This document shows positions 63,341 to 64,000 of a stretch of DNA of 64,000 nucleotides, in pieces. The notes beneath the pieces were generated by a model. It saw nothing but the letters and a program-made list of their open reading frames with translations, ran no database searches and was not told where the DNA came from. Origin of the DNA: Nitratireductor sp. (GTDB lineage: Bacteria; Pseudomonadota; Alphaproteobacteria; Rhizobiales; Rhizobiaceae); NCBI RefSeq assembly GCF_017794765.1, contig NZ_CP051236.1, positions 989,307 to 1,053,306 on the forward strand, given 5' to 3'. The translations under genes and the position numbers were made by a program. How positions within the stretch are numbered: the first letter of the stretch is position 1; every line of letters begins with the position of its first letter.

Positions 63341-63521
63341 TCCAAGCTCTTTTTTGGAGGTATTGCAGGGCGCGAGACGAGCTTTGGCGCCGCAAAACCG
63401 CATGAAATCAGAGTGTTGGCTTCTTGGTGGTGCGTGCGCCGCCTTGCAGGTCAGCCAGGGGAGAGGGGCGCGCTTTTGGGGCATCCATTCAACGAAGCAG
63501 CAGCCAGAGAGCGAAAAAGCC

Positions 63522-64000
63522 ATGGCGTTTGAACCATCCGCAGGGGCTGCCACCGCCCGCATGGGCATGCTGGCCGGCCGTGCCTTCGAGGGCGTTGCGA
63601 GCGTTCTGCGTTTCGCCATCGTCGTCGCCGGCACTTTTCTCGGCCTTCTGGCCATCACCTTCTTCATCGGTCGTGTCGTGCCGATCGATCCCGTGCTTTC
63701 GGTCGTTGGCGACCGGGCGACACAGGAAGTCTATGAGGCAGCGCGTCAGGCCATGGGCCTCGACCGCCCGCTCATCGTGCAGTTCTTTTCCTATGTGGGC
63801 GACGTTCTGACGGGCGATCTCGGCATGTCGATCTCCACCGGGCGCCCGGTGGTCGACGATCTGGCACGCGTTTTCCCCGCGACGCTGGAAATGGCCACCA
63901 TCGGCATCATCATCGGCGTCGTATTGGGCGTGCCCATGGGCGTTGTCGCCGCCACGCATCAGGGCAGCTGGATCGACCAGGTCATCCGCGTGCTCGGCCT
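63522..64000 (+). CDS. Dipeptide-type ABC transporter permease (DppB family), truncated by the window end
   Basis: An open frame from ATG 63522 runs to the window edge (159 residues visible). It opens with a 30-residue cytosolic tail (MAFEPSAGAATARMGML), then a helix (FAIVVAGTFLGLLAITFFIG) and the family motif VVPIDPVLSVVGDRATQE. MGLDRPLIVQFFSYVGDVLT and DLGMSISTGRPV are typical DppB segments. It should pair with the binding protein at 61014 and with genes beyond the edge. Confidence 0.9.
   Translation, partial: MAFEPSAGAATARMGMLAGRAFEGVASVLRFAIVVAGTFLGLLAITFFIGRVVPIDPVLSVVGDRATQEVYEAARQAMGLDRPLIVQFFSYVGDVLTGDLGMSISTGRPVVDDLARVFPATLEMATIGIIIGVVLGVPMGVVAATHQGSWIDQVIRVLG

Noticed and set aside
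1..64000. CRISPR arrays, insertion sequences or integrases
   Set aside because: No regular spaced repeats, transposase or tyrosine/serine recombinase motifs were seen in any frame.

Overview
The window looks like a chromosomal segment of an alphaproteobacterium of the order Hyphomicrobiales (Rhizobiales), most likely near the Phyllobacteriaceae. This rests on gene content and order: a yejABEF-type operon next to a 2-hydroxyacid dehydrogenase, the dnaX-ybaB-recR run preceded by the SRP RNA, the cysG-DUF2849-cysI-cysH-DUF934 sulfate assimilation operon, and putative EcfG/RpoE2-type promoters. The DNA is GC rich, gene dense, and makes heavy use of ATGA/TTGA stop-start overlaps and TTG starts. 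No genome-wide comparison could be run, so genus assignment is inference.

Region 1 (1-19.4 kb) is mostly housekeeping: NlpC/P60 hydrolase, GhrA-like reductase, a YejABEF-like peptide importer with two tandem binding proteins, a membrane-anchored cytochrome c, kdsB, pheA, nudC with a HIT protein, the SRP RNA, dnaX-ybaB-recR, a lytic transglycosylase and a small lipoprotein with two Kazal-like domains.

Region 2 (18.8-25.7 kb) is a hydroxyproline catabolic cluster: a divergent GntR/FCD regulator, aldehyde dehydrogenase, D-amino-acid dehydrogenase, 4-hydroxyproline 2-epimerase, an enolase-superfamily enzyme and a second proline-racemase-fold protein whose two catalytic Cys positions are Ser and Thr.

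Region 3 (25.7-39.3 kb) holds a small protein of unknown function, rpsU, the assimilatory sulfate/siroheme operon, a host-attachment-family protein behind a near-consensus EcfG promoter, an SDR, a PBP1A-type penicillin-binding protein, a short RNase D, an M20 peptidase, a BMP-type binding protein and tRNA-Ser(GGA).

Region 4 (39.3-51.9 kb) starts directly at the tRNA-Ser 3' end. It has phage-type genes (Dam-like methylase, Ner-like regulator), then a nine-gene operon: ribose-type ABC importer, amidohydrolase, D-serine dehydratase/D-threonine aldolase-like PLP enzyme, RidA, aspartoacylase-like deacylase and a 400-residue protein of unknown function. A divergent IclR regulator follows. The region ends near a decayed tRNA 3' end, which suggests a genomic island, although no integrase is present. 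This operon is the best candidate here for an undescribed catabolic system.

Region 5 (51.9-64 kb) contains a TetR/DHFR-like pair and a probable mevalonate catabolic operon (TRAP transporter, class II HMG-CoA reductase, HMG-CoA lyase) with a divergent MocR-type regulator and a repeat-rich operator region. It ends with an M24 peptidase and the start of a second dipeptide-type ABC system next to an XRE-cupin regulator; that system runs off the window edge.
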